Source: CAMYLR01 sp039588915 | Lineage (GTDB): Bacteria; Gemmatimonadota; Gemmatimonadetes; JACCXV01; JAHWKZ01 | DNA length: 64,000 nt | Reading direction: 5' to 3' | Assembly (NCBI GenBank): GCA_039588915.1 | Contig: JBDGYV010000009.1 | Span: 1-64,000 of the forward strand | Part shown: positions 1 to 6,993 of the stretch, in pieces | Layout of the letters: each line of letters opens with the position of its first letter | Position numbering within the stretch: position 1 is the stretch's first letter | Made by a program: the position numbers and the translations under genes | Notes under the pieces: generated by a model | Told to the model about the DNA's origin: nothing | The model's input: only the letters and a program-made list of their open reading frames with translations | The model's database searches: none

Positions 1-105
1 CTCGTAACCGACGAGTTTGACACGCGCCGCTTTGACCATGGCGTCCGACGCCTCGATAAGAGCGACCAAGCCGCGCGTCTCGATCATCCCCAGTGCTTCC
101 ACCAT
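1..105 (-). CDS. BMC-H shell protein, N-terminal part (cut by window edge)
   Basis: Only the first 35 codons are inside the window. They begin with ATG at 105 and read MVEALGMIETRGLV followed by EASDAMVKAARV. That is the near-invariant start of hexameric BMC-domain shell proteins such as PduA, EutM and CcmK: the ALGMIETRG strand, then the first helix. A purine-rich ribosome binding site (AGGAGC) sits about 6 bases before the start. It is the last visible gene of the microcompartment operon, 73 bases after pta. Family knowledge: such proteins form the flat hexagonal tiles of the shell, with a central pore for metabolites. The pore loop lies beyond the edge, so selectivity cannot be judged. Confidence 0.93.
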   Translation of the reverse strand, partial: MVEALGMIETRGLVALIEASDAMVKAARVKLVGYE

Positions 106-107
106 TC

Positions 108-130
108 AGCTCCTACTCCGAATACGGAGT
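108..130 (-). promoter_or_regulatory. RBS of the partial BMC-H gene with a small hairpin just upstream
   Basis: On the minus strand the 73-base spacer after pta ends with a perfect 6-bp inverted repeat, ACTCCG-TATT-CGGAGT (115-130). The RBS AGGAGC (108-113) and the ATG at 105 follow at once. No T-run follows the hairpin, so it is not a terminator. It could tune translation or protect the downstream mRNA end so that the main shell tile is made in excess. That role is inference. Confidence 0.4.
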
Positions 131-178
131 CGTTCGGGTGAGCGCGTGATGCGCCGGCGCGTGGCGCCTGAACGATCG

Positions 179-1192
179 TTAGCGACGACCGGACGGCTCG
201 CGTTGAATCGCTTGCAGACAGGCGATCGCGGCGACGTTGACGATATCGTCGACCGAGGCGCCTCGTGACAGATCGTGCATCGGAGCCGCCAGTCCCTGAA
301 GCAACGGTCCGAGCGCTATCATGCCTGCCAATCGCTGTGCCAGTTTATAACCGATGTTGCCGCTATTCAAGTCGGGAAAGACGAGCACGTTGGCGCGTCC
401 CTCCACCGGGCTGTCGGGCGCCTTGGAGAGGGCTACGTCGGGAACGATGGCGGCATCGACCTGGAGTTCCCCATCCACGATCAATCCCGGCTCGCGCGCG
501 CGGGCGATCGCGACCGCCTCCACGACGGCTTCGACCTTGGGGTGGCTGGCGCTTCCCTTGGTCGAGAATGACAGCAGGGCGACCCGTGGCTCCCCACCGG
601 TCAGCGCGTGATGCGTGGCCGCTGAGGCGATGGCGATGTCGGCCAGCTGGTCTGGCGTTGGTTCGGGCACGACACCGCAGTCGCCGAAAGTGAACGCTCC
701 CGCTTCGCCGATCAAAAGGAAAACCGACGAGATCGTCCGGATGCCGGTCGCCGGCCCGATCACGCGGATTGCCGCGCGTACCGTGTCAGCGGTCGTCGAT
801 AGGTTCCCTGATACGCACGCGTCAGCCTCACCGCGCTGGACGAGATAGGCGCCAAACATGAGCGGGTTCTCGAGGGCGGTTCGTGCTTCATCGGTGGTCA
901 GCTCGCGACCGCGGCTCGCCTGCAGGGCCCGGAAGGCGTCGGCATAGGTATCGAGCCGGGGCGATTGCGCCGGTGCTATGGTGGTCGTGCCCTCCAGGCC
1001 GACGCCGGCCTTTTCGGCCGCCTCGCGGATCGCGTAGCCGCCACCGAGTAGTGTGACCTCGGCAATGTTGAGCTCGCGAATCGTTTGGGCAGCTTTTACC
1101 GCCCGTGGATCGGCGCCGTCGGCGAGCACGATTCGGTGATCGCCGGCTGCCGCCCGGCTTCTCAAGTCCGCGATTACTTGAGCCGGGTTCAC
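179..1192 (-). CDS. pta: Phosphate acetyltransferase (phosphotransacetylase), BMC-linked
   Basis: About 337 residues, matching single-domain Pta/EutD enzymes of the PTA_PTB family. These interconvert acyl-CoA plus phosphate with acyl-phosphate plus CoA. Visible family blocks are ADGADPRAVKAA near the N-terminus, ADACVSGNLSTTADTVRAA mid-protein, and VLVFPDLNSGNIGYKLAQ with GPLLQGLAAPMHDLSRGAS near the C-terminus. I chose the GTG at 1192, which shares GTGA with the upstream stop. A TTG at 1201 would add three residues. In metabolosomes Pta regenerates CoA from the acyl-CoA made by the core aldehyde dehydrogenase, so it suits an operon of shell genes. A classical Pta replaces the PduL type seen in many microcompartments. 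The acyl chain used cannot be told from sequence. Confidence 0.95.
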   Translation of the reverse strand: MNPAQVIADLRSRAAAGDHRIVLADGADPRAVKAAQTIRELNIAEVTLLGGGYAIREAAEKAGVGLEGTTTIAPAQSPRLDTYADAFRALQASRGRELTTDEARTALENPLMFGAYLVQRGEADACVSGNLSTTADTVRAAIRVIGPATGIRTISSVFLLIGEAGAFTFGDCGVVPEPTPDQLADIAIASAATHHALTGGEPRVALLSFSTKGSASHPKVEAVVEAVAIARAREPGLIVDGELQVDAAIVPDVALSKAPDSPVEGRANVLVFPDLNSGNIGYKLAQRLAGMIALGPLLQGLAAPMHDLSRGASVDDIVNVAAIACLQAIQREPSGRR

Positions 1193-1518
1193 TGACCCCA
1201 ACGGGCTAGGACTCGCTCCGCGATCTGACGCACCTGGGTCGCATCCGCTTCTGGCACCAGACCGCGGACGCGTTCGACGACGCGCTCCACATCGCCTGGA
1301 TTACAGGTCGGTACGTGAAGCTCGGAAACTGGAGAGGTGGGTGATTGTTTGCTCGCTTGGTCGACCAGCTCGATGCCATGGCGGTCAGCTTCTTCCTTGG
1401 CCAACGGCGTCACTATCGCGTGCTCGGGGACGACCAGCTGAATCCCCCCATCACGATGTACCGCGCGCACGTCGTCGGCCGAGACGACGGGCCGGTTTCC
1501 ACGCCGCTGCACGGTCAC
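1189..1518 (-). CDS. Small BMC-operon protein with encapsulation-peptide-like C-terminal helices
   Basis: 109 residues from GTG at 1518, which overlaps the parA stop as GTGA; its own stop overlaps the pta start. Three parts are visible. Residues about 10-52 form a mini-domain with the block AIVTPLAKEEADRHGIEL, a pattern I recall from several microcompartment-associated proteins. A polar Ser/Pro/Thr linker spans about 53-72. Residues about 75-109 hold two short amphipathic helices, GDVERVVERVRGLV and TQVRQIAERVLARW, resembling the peptides that target cargo to the inside of BMC shells. I do not recognise an enzyme. Its place directly after parA makes it a candidate cargo adaptor or ParA partner; that role is inference. 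The larger reading frame that extends upstream of 1518 is only a shadow of parA. Confidence 0.75.
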   Translation of the reverse strand: MTVQRRGNRPVVSADDVRAVHRDGGIQLVVPEHAIVTPLAKEEADRHGIELVDQASKQSPTSPVSELHVPTCNPGDVERVVERVRGLVPEADATQVRQIAERVLARWGQ

Positions 1519-2330
1519 GACGCCTGCTTGACGACCGCCTCTTCGCGCCGTGCGGCGAGGCGTTCGGCGATCTCGGCGGCCACGCTGTAATAGGCTGCCG
1601 CCCCAGCCGAGTTGGCGTTGATCTCGAACAGTAGCCGCCCTTCGCGGGCGGCTTCGGCGAGCGCGATGTTGATCGGAATCGGTTCGCGGAACAGCATCTC
1701 GCCCCACTTCTCTTCCATCGCTGTCACGCATTCCCGACCCACGCGGGTCCGCCGATCGTAAAGCGTCGCCAGATAGCCCAATAACTCCAGCCGCGGATTG
1801 AGCCGCCTTCGAACCTTGTCGATGAGGTCGAGGGTGCGTGGGACAGCGTTCAATGCGAACGGGTGGGTCTGGACGGGGATCACAACGGTGTCGGCCAACC
1901 GGAGTGCGTTGACCGTGTACAGCGACAGCGCCGGCGGAACGTCGATGATCGCCATTCGGTATGGGAGCTCCGGCCCGGCCTCCCAAGCGTCCGCTAAGAG
2001 CCCCTCGCGACCCGAGACATTGGCTAGCTCGGATTCCATTTGGCCCAAGCTCTCGTGAGCCGGGACACAGAATAGCCGCTCGTAGCGGGTAGGCATCGTC
2101 GCGCGTGCCAATCCACCGACCGGGTCGATCAACACGTCGGTGACGGTGACGTCGAGGTCGTCCGGGTCGATCCCCAGATGACGGGTCGCTGAAGCTTGGG
2201 GGTCGAGGTCGATCAGGACCGTCTCGATGCCGGTTTCAGCGAAGGCGCCGGCAATGTGGACCGCCGAAGTGGTCTTCCCTACCCCGCCCTTTGCGTTGGC
2301 AAACACGAGCGCATACGGTCGCCGCATCAT
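1515..2330 (-). CDS. ParA/Soj-family ATPase in a microcompartment operon (McdA-like role proposed)
   Basis: 271 residues. The deviant Walker A motif KGGVGKTT lies at residues 14-21 and includes the signature lysine. Walker A' is LIDLDPQASAT near 40-50 and Walker B is MAIIDVPPALS near 125. The C-terminal half carries the usual ParA blocks (GYLATLYDRRT, FREPIPINIALAEA). Such ATPases bind DNA nonspecifically when ATP-bound and form dynamic gradients over the nucleoid, positioning plasmids, chromosome origins or protein complexes. McdA does this for carboxysomes. The start shares one base with the stop of the upstream shell gene (TAATG), and the stop overlaps the next start, so it is embedded in the BMC operon. 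No parB gene or parS-like repeats are visible, which argues against plasmid partition. Confidence 0.93.
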   Translation of the reverse strand: MMRRPYALVFANAKGGVGKTTSAVHIAGAFAETGIETVLIDLDPQASATRHLGIDPDDLDVTVTDVLIDPVGGLARATMPTRYERLFCVPAHESLGQMESELANVSGREGLLADAWEAGPELPYRMAIIDVPPALSLYTVNALRLADTVVIPVQTHPFALNAVPRTLDLIDKVRRRLNPRLELLGYLATLYDRRTRVGRECVTAMEEKWGEMLFREPIPINIALAEAAREGRLLFEINANSAGAAAYYSVAAEIAERLAARREEAVVKQAS

Positions 2331-2920
2331 TAGCTAGCCGGGTAGTAGCGGCTCTCGACCTTTTCTATCGCGCCCCGATCGAGCAGCTGCTTGACGGGAC
2401 CGATCAGTCGACGCCACTCGGTGCCAAGCGCCGCCCCGAGGTCGGGCAGCGATATCCCCTGCTCCCCTGCACGCCGGATCGCCGTCAGACACCGCGCTTC
2501 GAGGTCGGTGACCGACACCGGTTGGGTGGCGGGCTTTGTCGTAACCTCGGTTGGCGGAGCTACGGTCGGTTTGGCAGGCGCGGCCGGCTCCGGACTCGGC
2601 TTGGAACGCTGTCCGATCGGGTACGTCCCGATGGCTGGGCTTTCTGGCAAGACGTCGATCAGCTGGTCGGTGGCTTGATGCGGTCGAGGGATGACATGCA
2701 CGCTGACCAACTCGCCGACCTTTGCCGCGGCTACGGCACCTGCATCGGTGGCGGCCTTAACCGCTGCCACGTCGCCCCGGACGAGAATCGTCACCAGGCC
2801 GGCTTGTGAATACTCGCGCTTGACGAATTCGACTGGTGCCGCCTTCGACATCGCGTCGGCGGCTTCTGTGGCACCGACAAAACCGCGGGTCTCGATCAGA
2901 CCGAGGGCGTTACCGGCCAT
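2330..2920 (-). CDS. BMC-H shell protein with C-terminal winged-helix-like domain (EutK-like)
   Basis: 196 residues in three parts. Residues 1 to about 90 are a complete BMC domain (ALGLIETRGFVGATEAADAM, then GLVTILVRGDVAAVKAATDAG and GELVSVHVIPRPH). Residues about 95-137 are a Pro/Ala/Thr-rich linker. Residues about 138-196 form a compact domain with LEARCLTAIRRAG, then GISLPDLGAALG, WRRLIGPVKQLLDRG and IEKVESRYYP, matching helix, helix-turn-helix and wing. E. coli EutK has this same order, and its tail folds as a helix-turn-helix domain suspected of binding nucleic acid. The gene lies 2 bases after the EutL-like gene and shares one base with parA. A shell tile with a DNA-binding-like tail beside a nucleoid-binding ATPase suggests tethering of the shell; this is inference. 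Confidence 0.92.
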   Translation of the reverse strand: MAGNALGLIETRGFVGATEAADAMSKAAPVEFVKREYSQAGLVTILVRGDVAAVKAATDAGAVAAAKVGELVSVHVIPRPHQATDQLIDVLPESPAIGTYPIGQRSKPSPEPAAPAKPTVAPPTEVTTKPATQPVSVTDLEARCLTAIRRAGEQGISLPDLGAALGTEWRRLIGPVKQLLDRGAIEKVESRYYPAS

Positions 2921-2922
2921 CG

Positions 2923-3579
2923 TCAGTACCGCACCGGGTCGGCGTATACCGACGTGACCGCTGCCTCGAACGCTTCACACGCCGCGCGGCAGTCGGCCTC
3001 GGTTCCGGTTACCAGTGCGCCACCCATGTTCGTGGGGGTCGGCGGCTCGATCCACTCTCCCACCCGCACATCAGCTGTCTTGAGCGCCTGATCGAGTCCA
3101 AAGACGGCCTCCAGCGGGGTCGCCTTGAGGTAGCCAAGCGCGTCACCGCGTGCGATACCAGCCCTTTCGGACAGATAGCTACCGGTTTGAGCGACCAAAT
3201 GCGCCAAATACGGCCAGCGCCCCTCATCGTCGGCCGACCGGTAGTTGACACGCGACTCGAGGTGAACGATCGTAGCGTCCATTCCTGCTTCGACTTCCCC
3301 GATTCGATCGCCGGCCAATATTACCAGGGTTTCGGAGGTCGGTAGTTCCAAGCTTGACCGCGGGCCGCTGCGGTAGAACGTGCGCGCGAACACGACATCG
3401 ACCTCGGCCTTCTTGGTGGCCTCGTCGGCCGCCACGTACGTGGGGTCGTCTTGGTCGACGGTGAGAAACCCGATCGCGGCGTGCGACGGCCTCAGCCCCA
3501 GCGCGTCGACCAGCGAGGGTGCGACGTTTGGGACTGTACGGACCGCTAAAACACGCGGCGCGAGGGTCGTGGTCACCAT
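2923..3579 (-). CDS. eutL: Tandem-BMC trimeric shell protein, EutL-like
   Basis: 218 residues, the usual EutL length. Characteristic blocks are LAVRTVPNVAPSLVDALGL at the start, GFLTVDQDDPTYVAADEATK, ATKKAEVDVVFARTFYRSG, LVAQTGSYLSERAGI, and NMGGALVTGTEADCRAACEAF near the end. EutL proteins carry two circularly permuted BMC domains and form pseudohexameric trimers with a gated central pore. This is the first gene of the operon, 38 bases behind a predicted transcription start. The ATG at 3579 is followed by GTG at 3576, so the exact start could differ by one codon. The EutL/EutK-like/EutM-like combination resembles the ethanolamine shell, but the signature enzymes that define the substrate are outside the window. 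Confidence 0.93.
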   Translation of the reverse strand: MVTTTLAPRVLAVRTVPNVAPSLVDALGLRPSHAAIGFLTVDQDDPTYVAADEATKKAEVDVVFARTFYRSGPRSSLELPTSETLVILAGDRIGEVEAGMDATIVHLESRVNYRSADDEGRWPYLAHLVAQTGSYLSERAGIARGDALGYLKATPLEAVFGLDQALKTADVRVGEWIEPPTPTNMGGALVTGTEADCRAACEAFEAAVTSVYADPVRY

Positions 3580-3623
3580 GGAGATGGATCCGGGTTCGGG
3601 AATTGCCGGGTGAAGCCCCGGGG

Positions 3624-3652
3624 AGTCTAGGAGCGCGGTCTAGACAGGTCAA
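3624..3652 (-). promoter_or_regulatory. Predicted sigma70-type promoter of the BMC operon
   Basis: On the minus strand a -35 box TTGACC (3652-3647) is followed after exactly 17 bases by a -10 box TAGACT (3629-3624), giving a start of transcription near 3617 and a 5' leader of about 38 bases to the EutL-like gene. The spacer ends adjoining the -35 with a perfect palindrome GTCTAGAC (3639-3646). GTCTAG occurs three times nearby (3625, 3639, 3664), which could mark an operator. The match is by eye and untested. Confidence 0.55.
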
Positions 3653-3665
3653 GCGGGCCGAGGGT

Positions 3666-4346
3666 CTAGAAGCGCATCTCGGCGCGGGTCCATTGGACGA
3701 CTCCGGAGCCGCCGCGTTGGGCGGGCACGTAGAGCATCTGCTTGGCGGCCGCCAGCGCTAGCGTGTCGAGCAGCGCGAAGCGACTCCCTTTCTCGATCCT
3801 GACCTCTCCAACCGAACCGTCGGCGAGCACTTCGACCAGGAGGTGAACCGACGCGCCGCGGACCCGCTTCTTGTCGAGGTCATCCGGGATCCTTGGAACG
3901 ACGAGGTGCAGGGGCCGCGGCGGACTGACGACCCCACCGCCCCGACCGGCAGCCGGGTCCGTCGTGCCTTCGCCGTCCGGCTCGCCGTCATCGCGACCTT
4001 CACCGTCGCTCGGAGCAGCGTCCGGCTCGGACACCGTCTCCTCGATCGGAGCCTCGGCGATCTCGATTTCGACCACCTCTTCGACCGGCTCGGGATCGGG
4101 CTTTGTCTCGGCGACTTCCTCGGATGGCGGCTGAAGCTCAACTACCTCAAGCTCGCTACCAGGCCCACCCGGGATCACAAACACGTACGGCGACGGAATC
4201 AACGCCTCGTGAAGTCGATCGGCGATCACCCTCGGCAGCGCGAGCAGGATGAACGCGTGGATTCCGATTGCTACCAGCAGGCTCCAGCGCCGGACTCGAT
4301 CGTACGAATCCCGCCATACCGTGTTCTTGCTCGAGAGGACTCGCAT
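3666..4346 (-). CDS. tonB: TonB-family energy transducer
   Basis: 226 residues with classic TonB layout. A short cytoplasmic N-terminus is followed by one membrane segment (about residues 20-40, LLVAIGIHAFILLALP). A Pro/Glu/Asp-rich periplasm-spanning stretch covers about 65-140. The C-terminal TonB domain (about 145-226) has VHLLVEVLADGSVGEVRIEKGS and a final aromatic strand. It passes proton-motive force from ExbB/ExbD to outer-membrane receptors, so the cell has an outer membrane. exbB and exbD are not nearby. It lies 30 bases after leuS and 86 bases before the BMC operon, which appears to have its own promoter. The substrate receptor it serves is unknown. Confidence 0.85.
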   Translation of the reverse strand: MRVLSSKNTVWRDSYDRVRRWSLLVAIGIHAFILLALPRVIADRLHEALIPSPYVFVIPGGPGSELEVVELQPPSEEVAETKPDPEPVEEVVEIEIAEAPIEETVSEPDAAPSDGEGRDDGEPDGEGTTDPAAGRGGGVVSPPRPLHLVVPRIPDDLDKKRVRGASVHLLVEVLADGSVGEVRIEKGSRFALLDTLALAAAKQMLYVPAQRGGSGVVQWTRAEMRF

Positions 4347-4376
4347 GAATGAAAAACTCCTGGCGGGTGCGCTGGG

Positions 4377-6857
4377 TTAGACCACTAGGCTCACTAGTTT
4401 GTTCGGCACCACGATCACCTTGCGAACCTGCTCGCCATCGAGCAGCGCCGGGATTCGCCCATGGGCCAACGCTCGAGCTTCGACCTCCTCGTCCGACAGA
4501 TCGCGCGGGACGCGCATCTCGTCGCGCACCTTCCCGTTGACTTGTATCACGACTGTCACCTCCTCGGTGCGCAGGATCTCGGGGTCATACTCGGGCCATC
4601 CTGCGTCGACGACTGGCGGTTGGTGACCGGTCACGACCCACAGCTCTTCGCTCAAGTGAGGTGCGATAGGCGCCAGGAGTCGGATCATCGTCTCCATCGC
4701 AGTTCTCAGCAGTGACGCGTCGTCAGGCTCGCGGGTTTCTTCAACCGGGGCGTATTGGTAGCATTCGTTGACGAGCTCCATGATGCGTGCGATAGCGGTG
4801 TTGAACTGCCAACTGGCGAGATCTTCGGTCGCTCCCTTGACGGATCTGTGCAGGACGAGCTGCAGCGATCGCGCGGCTTCCGAGTCAGGAAGCCCCCCAT
4901 GGCGCTCAGCGCTCTCATCCCAAAGGTCCCGATGACGATCGACCAATCGCCACACCCGCTGCAGCCAAGCGGCGATCGCCTTGATCCCCTCGTCTTTCCA
5001 ATCGCCGCCCTCAGTAAACGCGAAACCGAACATCAGGTAGGCGCGAAAAGCGTCGGCGCCGTACTCATCGATGTAGTTGTCAGGGCTGATCACGTTGTCC
5101 CGGGACTTTGACATCTTGGTCCCGCGATTGGTGATCGTCCCCTGGTGAACGAGCCGCTGAAATGGCTCGCTGATGTCGAGGTGGCCGAGGTCGCGCATCG
5201 CCTTGACCATGAACCGCGCGTATAACAGGTGCAGGACGGCGTGCTCGATTCCACCCGAGTACTGGTAAATTGGGCACCACCGATCGATCAAGTCTCGGTT
5301 CCACGGCCGTTCGTCGTCGTCGGGTGACAAATAGCGCAGGAAATACCACGCCGAGTCGACGAACGTGTCCATCGTGTCGGGGTCTCGCCGCGCCTCCGAG
5401 CCACAGCTCGGGCAAGCCACGTTCATGAACGCATCCGAACGCTCGAGCGGGCTCTTGCCTGCACCAAGCGAAAAATCCACGTCGTACGGCAGTTCGACCG
5501 GCAGATCGTGGACCCCCACCGGCACCTCCCCGCAGTCGGAGCAATGTACGATCGGGATCGGAGCTCCCCAGTAGCGTTGCCTGGATATGAGCCAGTCACG
5601 GAGACGGTAGTGGACGGTCGCTTTCCCCTGCCCCTTGGCCACGAGGTCGGCCGTAACCTGGTCGAGCATTTCTTCTGATCGCATGCCGGTGTAGGGGCCT
5701 GATGCGACGACCGTACCGTGACCGGTGTAAGCCTCGTCGCGGCCGATATCGGTCGAGGCGGGTTCAATCACCCACACGATCGGGAGATTCAGCGCCCGGA
5801 CGAAGTCGAAATCACGGTCGTCGTGGGCGGGCACACCTTGAATCGCGCCGGTGCCGTAGCTCGCGAGCACGAAATCCGCGACCCAGATCGGTACCGGCTC
5901 CCCAGTCAATGGGTGGAGCGCGTAGGCGCCGGTAAACTCGCCGGTCTTCTCGGCGTCGGTCGATGTGCGCTCGATCTCCGACAGCCGACGGGCACGCTCG
6001 CGGTACGCGTCGACCTGGGCCCGATGCGCATCGGTCACGATGTCATCCAGCGCACTGTGCTCTGGCGCTAGCGCCAGGAAGGTGACGCCGTAGAGCGTGT
6101 CCGGACGGGTCGTAAACGTCTTGATCGAGGTCTCTCCGTCGCCGACCTGCCAGTCGATCTCGACCCCGATTGAGCGACCGATCCAGTTTCGCTGCAACGT
6201 CTTCGTTCGAATCGGCCAATCGACATGGTCGAGTCCATCCAGCAGTTCATCCGCGTAGTCGGTGATCTTGAAGAACCATTGGGTGAGACCTCGCTTCTCG
6301 ACCAGCGCGCCACAGCGCTCGCAGACGTTGCCTTCGAGGACTTGCTCGTTGGCGAGCACCGTTTGGTCGGTCGGGCACCACCAGACGGGTGCCGCCCGCC
6401 GGTAGGCCAGCCCGGCCTTGTAGAGCTCGAGAAAGAGCCACTGAGTCCACTTGTAGTACTCGGGTTGGCTGGTGTTGAGCGTGCGCTCCCAATCCCACAT
6501 CGCGCCCATCGTCTTGAGCTGCTCGATCATGTTGACGACGTTGCGATCGGTGGAATCCTTGGGGTGGATTCCGGTCCGCACAGCGTAGTTCTCGGCCGGT
6601 AGGCCGAACGCATCAAAGCCGAACGGCTCGAAGACCGATCGGCCACACATGCGTTGAAACCGGGCCCACGTGTCGGCCGGTCCATAGTGGTACCAGTGGC
6701 CGACATGGAGTCGATCGCCAGAGGGGTAGGCGAACATGACGAGCGCGTAGCAGGGATTTACCGCGGCCTCGAGGTCGGTCCGGAACAGATCCCCGGCTTC
6801 CCATTCCGCGCGCCACTTCGGCTCGATCGCATGGGGGTCGTAACGATGCTCGGTCAT
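4377..6857 (-). CDS. leuS: Leucyl-tRNA synthetase
   Basis: 826 residues, typical for bacterial LeuRS, a class I enzyme that charges tRNA-Leu in the cytoplasm. The HIGH-type motif is HVGH at residues 51-54. The zinc-binding region has CPTDQTVLANEQV and CERCGA. The editing (CP1) domain has TFTTRPDTLYGVTFLALAPEH and HDDRDFDF. KMSKS appears exactly, near residue 580. The C-terminal tail has VTVVIQVNGKVRDEMRVP, also typical. It sits 19 bases downstream of a terminator-like hairpin and before tonB. Nothing in it looks unusual. Confidence 0.98.
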   Translation of the reverse strand: MTEHRYDPHAIEPKWRAEWEAGDLFRTDLEAAVNPCYALVMFAYPSGDRLHVGHWYHYGPADTWARFQRMCGRSVFEPFGFDAFGLPAENYAVRTGIHPKDSTDRNVVNMIEQLKTMGAMWDWERTLNTSQPEYYKWTQWLFLELYKAGLAYRRAAPVWWCPTDQTVLANEQVLEGNVCERCGALVEKRGLTQWFFKITDYADELLDGLDHVDWPIRTKTLQRNWIGRSIGVEIDWQVGDGETSIKTFTTRPDTLYGVTFLALAPEHSALDDIVTDAHRAQVDAYRERARRLSEIERTSTDAEKTGEFTGAYALHPLTGEPVPIWVADFVLASYGTGAIQGVPAHDDRDFDFVRALNLPIVWVIEPASTDIGRDEAYTGHGTVVASGPYTGMRSEEMLDQVTADLVAKGQGKATVHYRLRDWLISRQRYWGAPIPIVHCSDCGEVPVGVHDLPVELPYDVDFSLGAGKSPLERSDAFMNVACPSCGSEARRDPDTMDTFVDSAWYFLRYLSPDDDERPWNRDLIDRWCPIYQYSGGIEHAVLHLLYARFMVKAMRDLGHLDISEPFQRLVHQGTITNRGTKMSKSRDNVISPDNYIDEYGADAFRAYLMFGFAFTEGGDWKDEGIKAIAAWLQRVWRLVDRHRDLWDESAERHGGLPDSEAARSLQLVLHRSVKGATEDLASWQFNTAIARIMELVNECYQYAPVEETREPDDASLLRTAMETMIRLLAPIAPHLSEELWVVTGHQPPVVDAGWPEYDPEILRTEEVTVVIQVNGKVRDEMRVPRDLSDEEVEARALAHGRIPALLDGEQVRKVIVVPNKLVSLVV

Positions 6858-6876
6858 GCTTCGCTTTTGTAGGGGT

Positions 6877-6912
6877 AAAAACGGAGAGCGGCGGGAACCC
6901 GCTCCCGCCGCT
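6877..6912 (-). terminator. Rho-independent terminator-like hairpin between dapF and leuS
   Basis: Read on the minus strand, a perfect 10-bp GC-rich stem (AGCGGCGGGA, loop of 6, TCCCGCCGCT; 6912-6887) is followed after CTCCG by TTTTT (6881-6877). It lies 81 bases after dapF and ends only 19 bases before the leuS start. It would separate the two transcription units or act as a leader attenuator for leuS. The five-base gap before the T-run weakens it somewhat. Confidence 0.6.
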
Positions 6913-6993
6913 GGTCATCACGCATCAGACAGCTGCAAAGTAGTTTCGCCATCCCGCTCGATCAACCGGGCGACCGGGGCTTTTGGTGGCGCT

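Noticed and set aside
1515..2330. Plasmid partition locus or integrated plasmid
   Set aside because: There is no parB, no iterons or replication gene, and the ParA is embedded in a shell-protein operon among chromosomal housekeeping genes.
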